A stretch of DNA of 21,422 nucleotides from Comamonadaceae bacterium (GTDB lineage: Bacteria; Pseudomonadota; Gammaproteobacteria; Burkholderiales; Burkholderiaceae): assembly GCA_947377705.1 (NCBI GenBank), contig CANCGU010000017.1, positions 1-21,422 on the forward strand, read 5' to 3'. How positions within the stretch are numbered: the first letter of the stretch is position 1; each line of letters opens with the position of its first letter. Below, in pieces: positions 1-7,839 of the stretch. Position numbers and translations under genes: made by a program. Under the pieces are notes generated by a model. It was given only the letters and a program-made list of their open reading frames with translations. It did no database searches and had not been told where the DNA came from.

Positions 1-114
1 GACATCTTGCCCGTTGATTTGCACGCGGTGCTTGGTCACTTCATCACACGCGAGGCTGCGTGTCTTGTAAAAGCGAGCGGCCCACAGCCACTTGTCGATG
101 CGCAGGCTGTCCAT
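1..114 (-). CDS. hslR: RNA-binding S4 domain protein, Hsp15-like (N-terminal part only)
   Basis: The visible 38 residues begin MDSLRIDKWLWAARFYKTRS and continue to the window edge. The pattern R-[IL]-DKWLW-A-A-R-F-[YF]-KTRS-L-A is the start of the S4 RNA-binding fold of Hsp15. In E. coli this protein binds stalled 50S subunits carrying nascent chain-tRNA and helps recycle them. The start ATG overlaps the TGA stop of the upstream haloacid dehalogenase gene (ATGA arrangement), so translation is probably coupled and this is the last visible gene of the queE operon. The C-terminal part lies outside the window, so length and integrity cannot be judged. Other S4 proteins such as RsuA-type enzymes start differently, so Hsp15 is the best reading. 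Confidence 0.88.
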   Translation of the reverse strand, partial: MDSLRIDKWLWAARFYKTRSLACDEVTKHRVQINGQDV

Positions 115-809
115 CAGTGGTTGAACACGTCCAACACGCGCGTCAGGTCAAGGCCGGTGTAGCTGGGGTGGGGGCCGATGGCTTCAAAAGGTAGCTGTTG
201 GCGGTTTACCCACAATGTGGTGAAGCCAAACCAAGTGGCACCCAGCGCATCCCAGCCATTGCTGGACACAAACAAAATATCTTGCTTCTCGGCTGGGATG
301 GTTTGTTGCACCAAACCGTAGGCTTCGGGTGAGGTTTTGAACAAGCGAATGGGGTCAACCGAGATGACGTAGTCAATCAAGTCTGTCATGCCTGCGCTTG
401 CCACAGCGGTGTTGAGCATGTCAGGGCTCCCGTTGGAGAGAATGGCCGTGGTGATGCCACGTTCTTTCAAGCTTTGCAAGACGCCTAAGTTTTCTGCGAA
501 AGGCGTGAGCTTGGCGTATTGGCCCATTAAGGCCTCGATGTGCTCGGGCTTGGCATCGAGCTTGAAGCGCTCGAGGGTGTAGAGCAAGGCGTTGCGCGTG
601 ATATCCCAAAACGACTGGTAATAGCGGCTGCCTTCCGCGCGGTGCGGGTCAGACATCGTGATGAGCCGTGTGTAGTCAATCTGCTTGTCACGCCACAGAA
701 CTGAGATGGCCGCGCCTTGGCCGGGATACAACTGTTCTGCCAACGCGCCGATGGAATACACATCAAACAGCGTGCCATAGGCATCAAACACCACAGCTTG
801 GATGGACAT
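114..809 (-). CDS. Haloacid dehalogenase, type II (HAD superfamily)
   Basis: A 231-residue cytoplasmic enzyme of the L-2-haloacid dehalogenase family, which hydrolyses L-2-haloacids to D-2-hydroxyacids. All residues known from the Pseudomonas L-DEX enzyme can be placed: nucleophile D9 and T13 in FDAYGTLFD, R40, S125-N126 in LSNGSPD, K158 and Y164 in FKTSPEAYG, and S182, N184 and D187 in VSSNGWDA. The ATG at 809 was chosen because the fold starts directly after it and GAGGA lies just upstream; an extension to 923 would run through queD. It starts 2 bases after the queD stop and its own stop overlaps the hslR start. The real substrate is uncertain: many family members without a halogenated-compound context may act as general 2-haloacid or phosphate hydrolases. 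Family assignment is firm, substrate is not. Confidence 0.9.
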   Translation of the reverse strand: MSIQAVVFDAYGTLFDVYSIGALAEQLYPGQGAAISVLWRDKQIDYTRLITMSDPHRAEGSRYYQSFWDITRNALLYTLERFKLDAKPEHIEALMGQYAKLTPFAENLGVLQSLKERGITTAILSNGSPDMLNTAVASAGMTDLIDYVISVDPIRLFKTSPEAYGLVQQTIPAEKQDILFVSSNGWDALGATWFGFTTLWVNRQQLPFEAIGPHPSYTGLDLTRVLDVFNH

Positions 810-811
810 GT

Positions 812-1183
812 TCAGTCCTCGTTGGGTAACAAGCAGCAGGTGTCGCCGCTTGCGGGGCGCTCGATCTTGATGCGGTGGATGTTGGGCAACGAACCTTTGA
901 GGTCGTTGTAGATGAAGGCGCACAGGTTTTCTAACGTGGCGGGGCCAAGACCTGCCACTTCGTCGAGGAAATGGTGGTCGAGCTTCTCGCGCACTTTCTC
1001 CACTTCTTTGCGAAGGAAGGCGAGGTCCATCATCATGCCGGACTCAGGGTCTGGCTTGCCCGCAATGGTCACTTCAGCGTGGTAGGTGTGGCCGTGGATG
1101 CGCAGGCTACCTTCCGCATCAATTTTGCGGCGCAGGGTGTGTGCGGCTTCAAAGTAGAAGCGTTGGCTAAGTTCGTATTTCAT
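812..1183 (-). CDS. queD: 6-carboxy-5,6,7,8-tetrahydropterin synthase family protein (QueD)
   Basis: A 123-residue protein of the PTPS/QueD family, which converts dihydroneopterin triphosphate to 6-carboxytetrahydropterin, the second step towards queuosine and other 7-deazaguanines. Zinc ligands are visible as H15 in FEAAH and H30 and H32 in RIHGH. The LDHHFLDE segment (residues 69-75) and the late E-R-P (108-110) also fit. The usual catalytic cysteine, four residues before the first His of HGH (CxxxHGH), is serine here (S26 in GSLRIHGH). The start overlaps the queE stop by four bases (ATGA), giving a queE-queD pair and supporting the queuosine role. The unusual active site may mark a variant subfamily, so the exact reaction is somewhat less certain than the family. 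Confidence 0.9.
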   Translation of the reverse strand: MKYELSQRFYFEAAHTLRRKIDAEGSLRIHGHTYHAEVTIAGKPDPESGMMMDLAFLRKEVEKVREKLDHHFLDEVAGLGPATLENLCAFIYNDLKGSLPNIHRIKIERPASGDTCCLLPNED

Positions 1184-1815
1184 CGGATGCCAATCAACTT
1201 ATGGGTTTGCACGCTTAGACGCCAGCGCGGGTGCGATTGGCAATAGGCCACGGCCGCAGCGGTGTTGGCTGCTGCGTTTGGCCCATCCATGGGCTGCAAG
1301 TAGAAATTTTCAAAATTCAAAGACTCATACAACGCGGGTTCAGCCCCCAGTTGCGGAAACACTAGCTTGAGTTCTTGGCCTTCAGCCACCAGGCGTTGGC
1401 TGCCAGCTTTGGGGCTCATGCACAGCCAGTCAATGCCCTTGGGCGGAAGGACCGTGCCGTTGGTTTCCACCGCAATCGTGAAGTGCAGGGCGTGCAGTGC
1501 ATCGACCAAGGCCTCGTCCACTTGCAGCAAGGGCTCGCCACCGGTCAGCACCACAAAGCGGTGCGCAGTGTCAGTGGCGGGCCAAAAGCTGGCGATGGCT
1601 GCGGCCAAGGCTTGGGCGCTGTCAAACTTGCCGCCGTGTGTGCCATCGGTGCCCACAAAGTCGGTGTCGCAGAACTGGCAAATGGCCGAGCTGCGGTCCT
1701 CTTCGCGGCCGCTCCACAGGTTGCAGCCCGCAAAACGGCAAAACACCGCAGGTTGTCCGGCATTGGCACCTTCACCTTGCAAGGTGTAGAACATTTCTTT
1801 CACGCTGTACGTCAT
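1180..1815 (-). CDS. queE: 7-carboxy-7-deazaguanine synthase, radical SAM (QueE)
   Basis: A 211-residue radical SAM enzyme that rearranges 6-carboxytetrahydropterin to 7-carboxy-7-deazaguanine, the third step to preQ0 and queuosine. The 4Fe-4S cysteines are C31, C46 and C49, spaced CX14CX2C. This is the unusual motif established for Burkholderia multivorans QueE rather than the ordinary CX3CX2C. The N-terminal MFYTLQGEG substrate-binding segment (residues 8-16) and TGGEP SAM-binding motif (91-95) are present, and VETNGT follows. It is the first gene of the minus-strand group and is translationally coupled to queD. No strong ribosome binding site precedes the ATG, but the family's N-terminus fits this start. 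No preQ1 riboswitch was recognised in the 94-base upstream gap. Confidence 0.95.
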   Translation of the reverse strand: MTYSVKEMFYTLQGEGANAGQPAVFCRFAGCNLWSGREEDRSSAICQFCDTDFVGTDGTHGGKFDSAQALAAAIASFWPATDTAHRFVVLTGGEPLLQVDEALVDALHALHFTIAVETNGTVLPPKGIDWLCMSPKAGSQRLVAEGQELKLVFPQLGAEPALYESLNFENFYLQPMDGPNAAANTAAAVAYCQSHPRWRLSVQTHKLIGIR

Positions 1816-1909
1816 AGCGCTATTTTCGCAGCAAGTCGAAGGGGGGCTGAAAACAGGGTTTGAAGGTGCGACACTTAGCTTTTCAGATGGTTAAACAAGG
1901 GCTTCAAGA

Positions 1910-2557
1910 ATGGATGTCTTGACAACGCAAACCCTCTCAGGGGTGCAAACGAGCATTGAGATCGCAGGCACGGTGGCCTTTGCCCTGTCTGGCGTGATGG
2001 AAGCGGCCCGTAAAAAGTTAGATGCTGTGGGCGTGTGCGCCGTGGCCAGTGTGGCGGCCTTTGGCGGCGGCACGCTGCGCGATGTATTGCTGGACCGTCG
2101 CCCCTTGTTTTGGATTGAGCAGTCTTGGTATTTGTGGTCGGTCTTGGCGCTGTGCATTGCCGCCATGGTGCTGATGCGTGCCAAGCATTTCAAACCCACC
2201 GAAAAATCCATGCAATGGCCCGATGCTTTGGGGCTGGGTCTGTTTGCGGCCAGCGGTACGCAAATCGCGTTGGGTCTGCAAATGCCTGCGCTCATCGCTG
2301 TGCTGATGGGGGTCATCACTGCCACTTTTGGCGGCGTGTTGCGCGACATCGTGTGCAACGAAATCCCGACGGCCTTTCACGACCATCACCCCTACGCTGT
2401 GTGTGCGTTTGCCGGTGGTTGGGTGGTGGTGGTCTTGCATTACTTGGACTTTGACCCCAATGCGGTCGTTGCCATTGGCGCCGCCACGGTCACGCTGCTG
2501 CGCTTGGCTGCGTTGCAGTTTGAGTGGCGGTTACCCACTTGGAAGATTGAAGACTGA
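1910..2557 (+). CDS. TRIC/UPF0126 family membrane protein (YadS/YicG-like)
   Basis: A 215-residue inner-membrane protein made of two homologous halves, each with the family signature: GGGTLRD at residues 52-58 and GGVLRD at 141-146. Around six or seven hydrophobic segments are visible, for example residues 15-30, 40-54, 73-90, 105-122 and 165-177. Prokaryotic members are described as trimeric cation channels (TRIC), and the Pfam domain has also been called a glycine transporter, so the transported ion or solute is open. The ATG at 1910 is preceded by AAGGG about nine bases upstream. The gene stands alone, divergent from queE and convergent with the uronate operon, separated from the latter by a bidirectional terminator. 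Confidence 0.88.
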   Translation: MDVLTTQTLSGVQTSIEIAGTVAFALSGVMEAARKKLDAVGVCAVASVAAFGGGTLRDVLLDRRPLFWIEQSWYLWSVLALCIAAMVLMRAKHFKPTEKSMQWPDALGLGLFAASGTQIALGLQMPALIAVLMGVITATFGGVLRDIVCNEIPTAFHDHHPYAVCAFAGGWVVVVLHYLDFDPNAVVAIGAATVTLLRLAALQFEWRLPTWKIED

Positions 2558-2574
2558 GCGAGCGCGTTCCCCAC

Positions 2575-2604
2575 AAAAACCCCCGCACTTGGCGGGGTTT
2601 TTTT
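2575..2604. terminator. Bidirectional Rho-independent terminator
   Basis: A 6-bp GC stem, CCCCGC (2581-2586) with GCGGGG (2592-2597), encloses an ACTTG loop and is followed by seven T on the plus strand. On the opposite side A residues 2575-2579 supply a U run for minus-strand transcripts, with one unpaired base between. It lies between the TRIC gene and the end of the ten-gene minus operon and probably ends both transcripts. Confidence 0.85.
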
Positions 2605-2615
2605 GTTAAGGACGA

Positions 2616-3716
2616 TTACACCGCGCCATGTGCTTCTACATACAAGGCATAAACCGAGTGGCTGCTTGTCATATACAAGCGGTTGCGCTTGGGGCCACCA
2701 AAGGTCAAATTGGCGCATCGCTCTGGCAGCTTGATGAACCCAATGGCTTTGCCTTGTGGGTTGAAAATCATCACACCATCTAAATCTTGCGATTTGGCTT
2801 TCAATTCGTAAACTTTGCGCACACCGTTGTCCGTAGGCTCAGCTTGTAATGCGCCATTGCTACCCCAGCCGCACCACAGGTTGCCATCGCGGTCGATTCT
2901 GAAGCCATCCAATGCCCCTTGATCAGCTGCGTCAATTACTTTTGTTTTGTTGGATACGCTGCCATCAGCGTTGATATCAAAGCTCCAAATGCTACGGTTG
3001 GGCGTTCCTTTCCATTCGACCACATAGAGTTTTTTCTCGTCGGGAGAGAACGCTAACCCGTTCGGGTTGACGATGTCGGTGATCATTGCCGTCAACTTGC
3101 CGTCAGTACCAATGCGATACACATTGGTACTTGCTTGCTCGGACTTCGCGCGGGAGCCCTCCCATTCGCCGTTGATACCAAAGAGTGGATCCGTGAACCA
3201 GATGGTGTCATCCGACTTCACCACAATGTCGTTGGGCGCGTTCAAGCGTTTGCCTTCAAAGCTGTCAGCCAAAACGGTAATTTTTCCATTCAGCTCAGTG
3301 CGTGTGACGCGACGTGTGATTGAGTGCTCGCATGTCAATAAACGACCTTGTCGATCAAATGTGTTTCCATTGGCGTAGTTCGCTTTTTCACGAAAAACGG
3401 TGGTCTTTCCTGTCGCCTCATCAAACTTCATGATTCGGTTATTGGGAATGTCGCTAAACAACAGATAGCCGCCTTTGGCGTAATACGCCGGACCTTCAGC
3501 CCAGCGAAATCCCGTCGCAACTTGTTCAACAGAGCTGCTGTAGATGCGATATTTCGCAAAGCTCGGGTCTAGGATTTGAATTGCCGGATCTGGGTAGCGT
3601 TGGTTTGGCGTGAAGCCAAACGATTGCGCACCTGCCGCAGCGCTCATCACAGCTAGGCTGCTTCCCGCAGCCGTCTTGAGAAATTGACGACGTTCAATGT
3701 TCTTCATCTGTTGCAT
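2616..3716 (-). CDS. SMP-30/gluconolactonase family protein, Tat-exported
   Basis: A 366-residue six-bladed propeller lactonase homologue with a clear twin-arginine signal: ERRQFLK at residues 8-14, then a hydrophobic stretch ending near AGAQS (28-32), so it should act in the periplasm. Probable divalent metal ligands of the family are E74 (WAEGP), N162 (PNDI), N219 (NPNG) and D270 (ALDG). It is clearly paralogous to the cytoplasmic lactonase at 7840-8814, sharing SDIPNNRI, RRVTRTE, GLAFSPDE, DGNLWCGWGS and LPERCANL, but carries an extra stretch near residues 298-312. It is last in the uronate operon, 49 bases after garR, with its own AAGGAGAC site before the ATG at 3716. Aldonate or aldarate lactones are likely substrates. 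Base composition looks visibly more AT-rich than the paralogue. Confidence 0.88.
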   Translation of the reverse strand: MQQMKNIERRQFLKTAAGSSLAVMSAAAGAQSFGFTPNQRYPDPAIQILDPSFAKYRIYSSSVEQVATGFRWAEGPAYYAKGGYLLFSDIPNNRIMKFDEATGKTTVFREKANYANGNTFDRQGRLLTCEHSITRRVTRTELNGKITVLADSFEGKRLNAPNDIVVKSDDTIWFTDPLFGINGEWEGSRAKSEQASTNVYRIGTDGKLTAMITDIVNPNGLAFSPDEKKLYVVEWKGTPNRSIWSFDINADGSVSNKTKVIDAADQGALDGFRIDRDGNLWCGWGSNGALQAEPTDNGVRKVYELKAKSQDLDGVMIFNPQGKAIGFIKLPERCANLTFGGPKRNRLYMTSSHSVYALYVEAHGAV

Positions 3717-3765
3717 GGACTTGTCTCCTTGTTGTTCTCTGTTTGCGGCAACCGGCCGTACGGTA

Positions 3766-4644
3766 TTACTTGCTGGCCACTTCGTGTGCCGCCATCAACT
3801 CCAGCGACTTCACCAAGGCCGAGTGGTCCAGTTGGCCCCAACCATTCGAGGCACACGCTTGCATGAGCTGTGCCGCAGAGGCCGTTTGCGGCAATGACAC
3901 GCCAATAGCTTTGGCACCATTGAGGGCCAAAGCCAAGTCTTTTTGGTGCAGTGCAATGCGAAAGCCTGGGTCAAACGTGCGTTTGATCATGCGCTCGCCA
4001 TGCACTTCCAAAATGCGGCTGGACGCAAAGCCCCCCATCAATGCTGCACGCACTTTGGCTGGGTCAGCACCCGCTTTGCTGGCAAACAGCAAGGCTTCGC
4101 CAACGGCGGCAATATTCAAGGCCACGATGATCTGGTTCGCCACTTTGGTGGTTTGGCCATCGCCGTTGCCACCCACCAGCGTGATGTTCTTGCCCATCAA
4201 TTCAAACAAGGGTTTGACCGTGTTGAAGGTGGCGTCTGAACCACCCACCATGATGGTGAGGCTGGCTGCTTTGGCGCCGACTTCGCCACCTGACACGGGC
4301 GCATCGAGGTATTCGCAGCCGAGGGCATTGATTTTTTGTGCAAAGGTTTTTGTGTCCATGGGCGAGATAGAGCTCATGTCCACCACGATTTTCCCTTGGC
4401 TCAAACCTTCGGCCAGGCCGTCTTTGCCAAACAATACCGTCGCTACATCGGGCGTGTCGGGCAGCATCAAAAAGATGATGTCTGCCGCGCGCGCTACGTC
4501 GGCATTGGTGGCACACACATGGGCGCTGGCCAATTCGGCGGGTACTTTGCTGCGTGTGCGCACAAACATGTCGTGCCCAGCTGTCAAGAGATGCTGTGCC
4601 ATCGGTGTACCCATGATGCCTAGGCCAATAAATCCAATTTTCAT
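3766..4644 (-). CDS. garR: 2-hydroxy-3-oxopropionate (tartronate semialdehyde) reductase
   Basis: A 292-residue enzyme of the 3-hydroxyacid dehydrogenase family, close to the usual length of GarR. It reduces tartronate semialdehyde to D-glycerate with NAD(P)H. The N-terminal Rossmann signature is GFIGLGIMG (residues 4-12). The substrate-binding DAPVSGG is at 114-120, and the catalytic lysine is K167 in GQTTKVAN with N170. An AAGGAAG site lies four bases before the start. It follows the aldolase that should produce its substrate (27-base gap) and precedes the exported lactonase. 3-hydroxyisobutyrate dehydrogenase is the closest alternative family, but the aldarate context and the sequence around the active site favour GarR. 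Confidence 0.93.
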   Translation of the reverse strand: MKIGFIGLGIMGTPMAQHLLTAGHDMFVRTRSKVPAELASAHVCATNADVARAADIIFLMLPDTPDVATVLFGKDGLAEGLSQGKIVVDMSSISPMDTKTFAQKINALGCEYLDAPVSGGEVGAKAASLTIMVGGSDATFNTVKPLFELMGKNITLVGGNGDGQTTKVANQIIVALNIAAVGEALLFASKAGADPAKVRAALMGGFASSRILEVHGERMIKRTFDPGFRIALHQKDLALALNGAKAIGVSLPQTASAAQLMQACASNGWGQLDHSALVKSLELMAAHEVASK

Positions 4645-4671
4645 GAAACTTCCTTTTTTGATTTTTTGAAA

Positions 4672-5460
4672 TTAATACGAGCCAGATGATTTATTGGCGG
4701 TTGTTGCTCGCATTTTTGAAATCACTTGTTGCGCACCTGCTGCCATCAAACGTGCATCGGAGCTGATGGTGACGAATTGAAAACCTTTGGCAATGCGCTT
4801 TTGCGCAGCTTCGGGTGTGCCGTTGTGAATGCCTGCCACCACGCCGTGCGCTTTGGCGCGGGCCAAGATGTGGTCCACAGCCTCTGCCGCTTTGGGGTCG
4901 AGGTCGTCGAAGGTGGGGTTGCAACCCAAGGCCAAGGACAGGTCGGATGGGCCGATGTAAATGGCGTCCAAACCTTCGACAGAAAGAATGTCATCCAAGT
5001 TGTCAAGCGCCGCTGCGGTCTCAATCATGGCGAGGGTCACGATGGTGTCGTTCGCGTGTTGGGGGTAGTCTGCACCGCCGTAGAGCAGGGCGCGCACAGG
5101 GCCGAAGCTGCGTGTGCCTTTGGGCGCATAGTGGGTGTAGGCCACCAGTTTTTGGGCATCTTCTTTGGTGTTGACCATGGGGCAAATCACGCCGTAAGCA
5201 CCCGCATCCAAGGTTTTCATCAAGATGCCGGGTTCTAGCCAAGGCACGCGCACCACAGGGACGGTGGCAGTGGTAGAGATGGCTTGCAGCATGGTGACCA
5301 TGGCTTGGTAGTCAACCACGCCATGTTGCAAATCGATGGTGAGTGAATCCCAGCCTTGGTGGGCCATGGTTTCAGCGGAGAAGCTGTTGGGGATGGCGAG
5401 CCAGCCGTTCACAACGGCTCCACCGCTTTGCCAAATTTCTCTGATTTTGTTGGGGCGCAT
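4672..5460 (-). CDS. HpcH/HpaI family class II aldolase (5-keto-4-deoxyglucarate aldolase role)
   Basis: A 262-residue metal-dependent pyruvate aldolase. Family residues are visible: H46 in DLQHG, R71 in VVRVP, E147 in MIET and D173 in GPSDLS, the two acids binding the divalent metal. Length and domain match GarL and HpaI. In this operon, between gudD and garR, the logical reaction is cleavage of 5-keto-4-deoxy-D-glucarate to pyruvate and tartronate semialdehyde, the GarL step. The sequence (GWLAIPNSFSAE, TIDLQHGVVDY) looks closer to the HpaI-like branch seen in Burkholderiales than to E. coli GarL, so I give no symbol. Spacing is 20 bases from gudD and 27 to garR. Function by context is likely; exact stereochemistry is not readable. 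Confidence 0.87.
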   Translation of the reverse strand: MRPNKIREIWQSGGAVVNGWLAIPNSFSAETMAHQGWDSLTIDLQHGVVDYQAMVTMLQAISTTATVPVVRVPWLEPGILMKTLDAGAYGVICPMVNTKEDAQKLVAYTHYAPKGTRSFGPVRALLYGGADYPQHANDTIVTLAMIETAAALDNLDDILSVEGLDAIYIGPSDLSLALGCNPTFDDLDPKAAEAVDHILARAKAHGVVAGIHNGTPEAAQKRIAKGFQFVTISSDARLMAAGAQQVISKMRATTANKSSGSY

Positions 5461-5480
5461 AGATCTCAGTGGTGAAGTTT

Positions 5481-6812
5481 TTATCGAACCATGCAGGGAC
5501 GTTTGTGATCAAACGTCCAGCCGGGGATGAGGTATTGCATGGCCATGGCATCGTCGCGTGCACCGAGGCCGTGTTGCAAATAAAGCTGATGGGCTTTTTC
5601 CACAGCCACCATGTCAAGCGCAACGCCGAGGCCGGGCTTCTTGGGCACTTCCACATGGCCGTTGATGATTTGCAAAGGCTCTTTCGTGAGACCTTGGCCG
5701 TCTTGCCAAATCCAGTGGGTGTCAATGGCGGTGACTTTGCCTGGTGCTGCCGCTGCCACATGGGTGAACATGGCAAGCGACACATCGAAATGATTGTTCG
5801 AATGTGAACCCCAAGTCAGCCCCCAATCTCGGCAAGTTTGGGCCACGCGTACCGAGCCCGCCATGGTCCAGAAGTGGGGGTCGGCCAATGGAATGTCTAC
5901 GCTTTGTAACGACAGTGAATGCACCATTTGCCGCCAGTCGGTGGCCACCATGTTGGTGGCGGTGGGCAGGCCGGTTTCGCGACGGAATTCGGCCATGACC
6001 TCGCGCCCACTGAAGCCTTCTTCTGCGCCGCAGGGGTCTTCGGCATAGGCCACCACACCGCGCATATCGCGCATCAAACGCACCGCATCTTTCAGCAGCC
6101 AGCCGCCATTGGGGTCGAGCGTGACGCGGGCTTGTGGAAAGCGTTGGTGCAGAGCTGTGACAGCTTCAATCTCAGCTTCGCCCGCGAGCACGCCGCCTTT
6201 GAGCTTGAAGTCGTTGAACCCATATTTTTCGCGTGCGGCTTCAGCCAATCGCACCACTGATTCCGGGGTCATGGCTTTTTCGTTGCGTAAGCGGAACCAG
6301 GTGTTTTCCGCATCGCGTTCGGTGCGGTAGGGTAGGTCGGTTTGGGTGCGGTCGCCGATGAAGAACAAATAGCCCAGCATCTCTACGGAGCTGCGTTGCT
6401 GGCCTTCGCCCAACAGCGCCGCCACCGGCACGTTCAGGTGCTGGCCGAGCAAATCGAGCAAACCCGATTCAACGGCGGTCACCGCGTGGATCGTGGTGCG
6501 TAAGTCGAAGGTTTGCAGTCCACGCCCGCCTGCATCTCGGTCGGCGAAGCGGGTGCGTAGGGTGTTGAGCACGGCTTGCACATTGCCAATGCTTTGGCCT
6601 ACCACCAACTCGGTGGCGTCTTCTAAGGTGGCGCGAATTTTTTCACCGCCTGGCACTTCACCAATCCCGGTGCGACCCGCGTTGTCGGTGAGGATGAGCA
6701 AGTTGCGTGTGAAGAAAGCGCCGTGTGCGCCGGAGAGGTTCATCAACATGCTGTCATGTCCCGCAACGGGGATGACGCGCAACTGTGTGATGACGGGGGA
6801 GGAATGAGGCAT
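5481..6812 (-). CDS. gudD: D-glucarate dehydratase (enolase superfamily)
   Basis: A 443-residue enolase-superfamily dehydratase, the usual length of GudD, converting D-glucarate (and often L-idarate) to 5-keto-4-deoxy-D-glucarate. Catalytic residues known from E. coli GudD align with a constant shift of two: K203 and K205 in DFKLKGG, metal ligand D233 in DPNGGW, E258 in YAEDPCG, N287 in [10 protein letters not shown]311 and H337 in GSHSNNHFD. The N-terminal capping domain includes [12 protein letters not shown] (residues 26-37). It follows the Bug receptor gene with 25 bases between and precedes the aldolase by 20. No clear Shine-Dalgarno sequence precedes the ATG. A paralogous GudX-type inactive protein is unlikely because all catalytic residues are retained. 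Confidence 0.96.
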   Translation of the reverse strand: MPHSSPVITQLRVIPVAGHDSMLMNLSGAHGAFFTRNLLILTDNAGRTGIGEVPGGEKIRATLEDATELVVGQSIGNVQAVLNTLRTRFADRDAGGRGLQTFDLRTTIHAVTAVESGLLDLLGQHLNVPVAALLGEGQQRSSVEMLGYLFFIGDRTQTDLPYRTERDAENTWFRLRNEKAMTPESVVRLAEAAREKYGFNDFKLKGGVLAGEAEIEAVTALHQRFPQARVTLDPNGGWLLKDAVRLMRDMRGVVAYAEDPCGAEEGFSGREVMAEFRRETGLPTATNMVATDWRQMVHSLSLQSVDIPLADPHFWTMAGSVRVAQTCRDWGLTWGSHSNNHFDVSLAMFTHVAAAAPGKVTAIDTHWIWQDGQGLTKEPLQIINGHVEVPKKPGLGVALDMVAVEKAHQLYLQHGLGARDDAMAMQYLIPGWTFDHKRPCMVR

Positions 6813-6837
6813 GGCGTGATGTCTGGGAGTGACCGAC

Positions 6838-7800
6838 TCAGTCGGCCTTGATGTTGCGGGCGTCGATCAGTTTTTTCCAGCGTGCGAATTCAGCGGCTTG
6901 GTAAGCGGTGAATTGCTCGGGCGTGTTGGCCACAATCTCGAAACCCAAATCCAGCAGTTTGGTTTTGACTTGCGGGTCGTTCAAGCCTGCCACGATGGCG
7001 GTATGCAGCTTGGCTTTGATGTCCGCGGGCAAACCTTTGGGGGCTGCAATGGCTTGCCATGAATACACATTGGCTTCTTTGATGCCCAGTTCTTCAAGCG
7101 ATGGCACGTTGGGTAAAAGCGGCGAACGCTTGGCGCTGGTGATCGACAGAGGGCGCAACTTGCCTGCCAAAATTTGCGGCATGGCGGTGTTGATGTTCAT
7201 GAACGACGAGTCCACTTGGGCACCAAGCAGATCGGTCATCACAGGGCCACCTCCTTTGTAGGGCACATGGATGCCTGTGGTGCCGGTTTGCAACCAGAAC
7301 AGTTCAGCGGTGAGGTGGTCACTGCTGCCGTTGCCAGACGAGGCAAACGTCATTTTGTTGGGGTTGGCTTTTTGGAAGGCAATTACATCGGCCATCGATT
7401 TGTGTGGCGAACTGGCGGGCACCACCAAGACATTGGGGGCTTGCACGGCGATGCTGATGTAGTCGAAGTCTTTCAGGGCGTCATAGGGCACTTTGGCCAG
7501 CAGATGCGGTGCAATCACATAAGGGCCAAGGGACGACACCAAGAGTGTGTGGCCATCCGCAGGCGCGCGTGCCACAAAGCCTGCGCCAATCGTGCCGGTC
7601 GCGCCGGCTTTGTTGTCGGTGATGAAGCTGCCCCCCAGTTTTTCTTGCAGCTTGGGGGCCAACGTACGGGCAATCAAATCGGTGGCGCCACCGGGTGGAA
7701 AGGGTACCACCAAGGTGACGGGCTTGTCGGGCCAAGCGTGGGCAACACCCATGACAAAGATGCTGGTCAGCATGCCTAAGAGCAGGTGACGTTTTTTCAT
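6838..7800 (-). CDS. Tripartite tricarboxylate transporter (Bug family) substrate-binding protein
   Basis: A 320-residue periplasmic receptor of the Bug/TctC family, abundant in Burkholderiales. A Sec signal peptide ([11 protein letters not shown] to about AHA, residue 22) precedes [19 protein letters not shown], the family's first ligand-binding loop, and later segments ([33 protein letters not shown]) are typical. I chose the ATG at 7800 because GAGGAG lies seven bases upstream; the ATG at 7815 would add five residues and overlap that site. No TctA or TctB membrane subunit is present in the window, and the operon already has a full TRAP system. Bug proteins often occur as orphans and may serve distant TctAB pumps or sensing. 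The ligand may be an aldarate or uronate; that is inference only. Confidence 0.92.
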   Translation of the reverse strand: MKKRHLLLGMLTSIFVMGVAHAWPDKPVTLVVPFPPGGATDLIARTLAPKLQEKLGGSFITDNKAGATGTIGAGFVARAPADGHTLLVSSLGPYVIAPHLLAKVPYDALKDFDYISIAVQAPNVLVVPASSPHKSMADVIAFQKANPNKMTFASSGNGSSDHLTAELFWLQTGTTGIHVPYKGGGPVMTDLLGAQVDSSFMNINTAMPQILAGKLRPLSITSAKRSPLLPNVPSLEELGIKEANVYSWQAIAAPKGLPADIKAKLHTAIVAGLNDPQVKTKLLDLGFEIVANTPEQFTAYQAAEFARWKKLIDARNIKAD

Positions 7801-7839
7801 GCTGGGTCTCCTCATTGATGTTTGCTTGATGTTCGGTAC

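Noticed and set aside
1816..1909. Possible preQ1 riboswitch or strong promoter ahead of queE
   Set aside because: I could not find the preQ1 pseudoknot sequence pattern, and the -35/-10 candidates on either strand are weak.
3743..4669. A 308-codon plus-strand open frame opposite garR
   Set aside because: It mirrors garR, which has all family motifs. The opposite-strand product has no recognisable domain and arises from codon bias in a GC-rich third position.
4726..5238. A 170-codon plus-strand open frame opposite the aldolase
   Set aside because: The aldolase on the minus strand keeps all catalytic residues; the antisense product shows no motif.
7174..7779. A 201-codon plus-strand open frame opposite the Bug receptor
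   Set aside because: Low-complexity His/Gly/Arg-rich product with no domain, fully inside a well-supported gene on the other strand.
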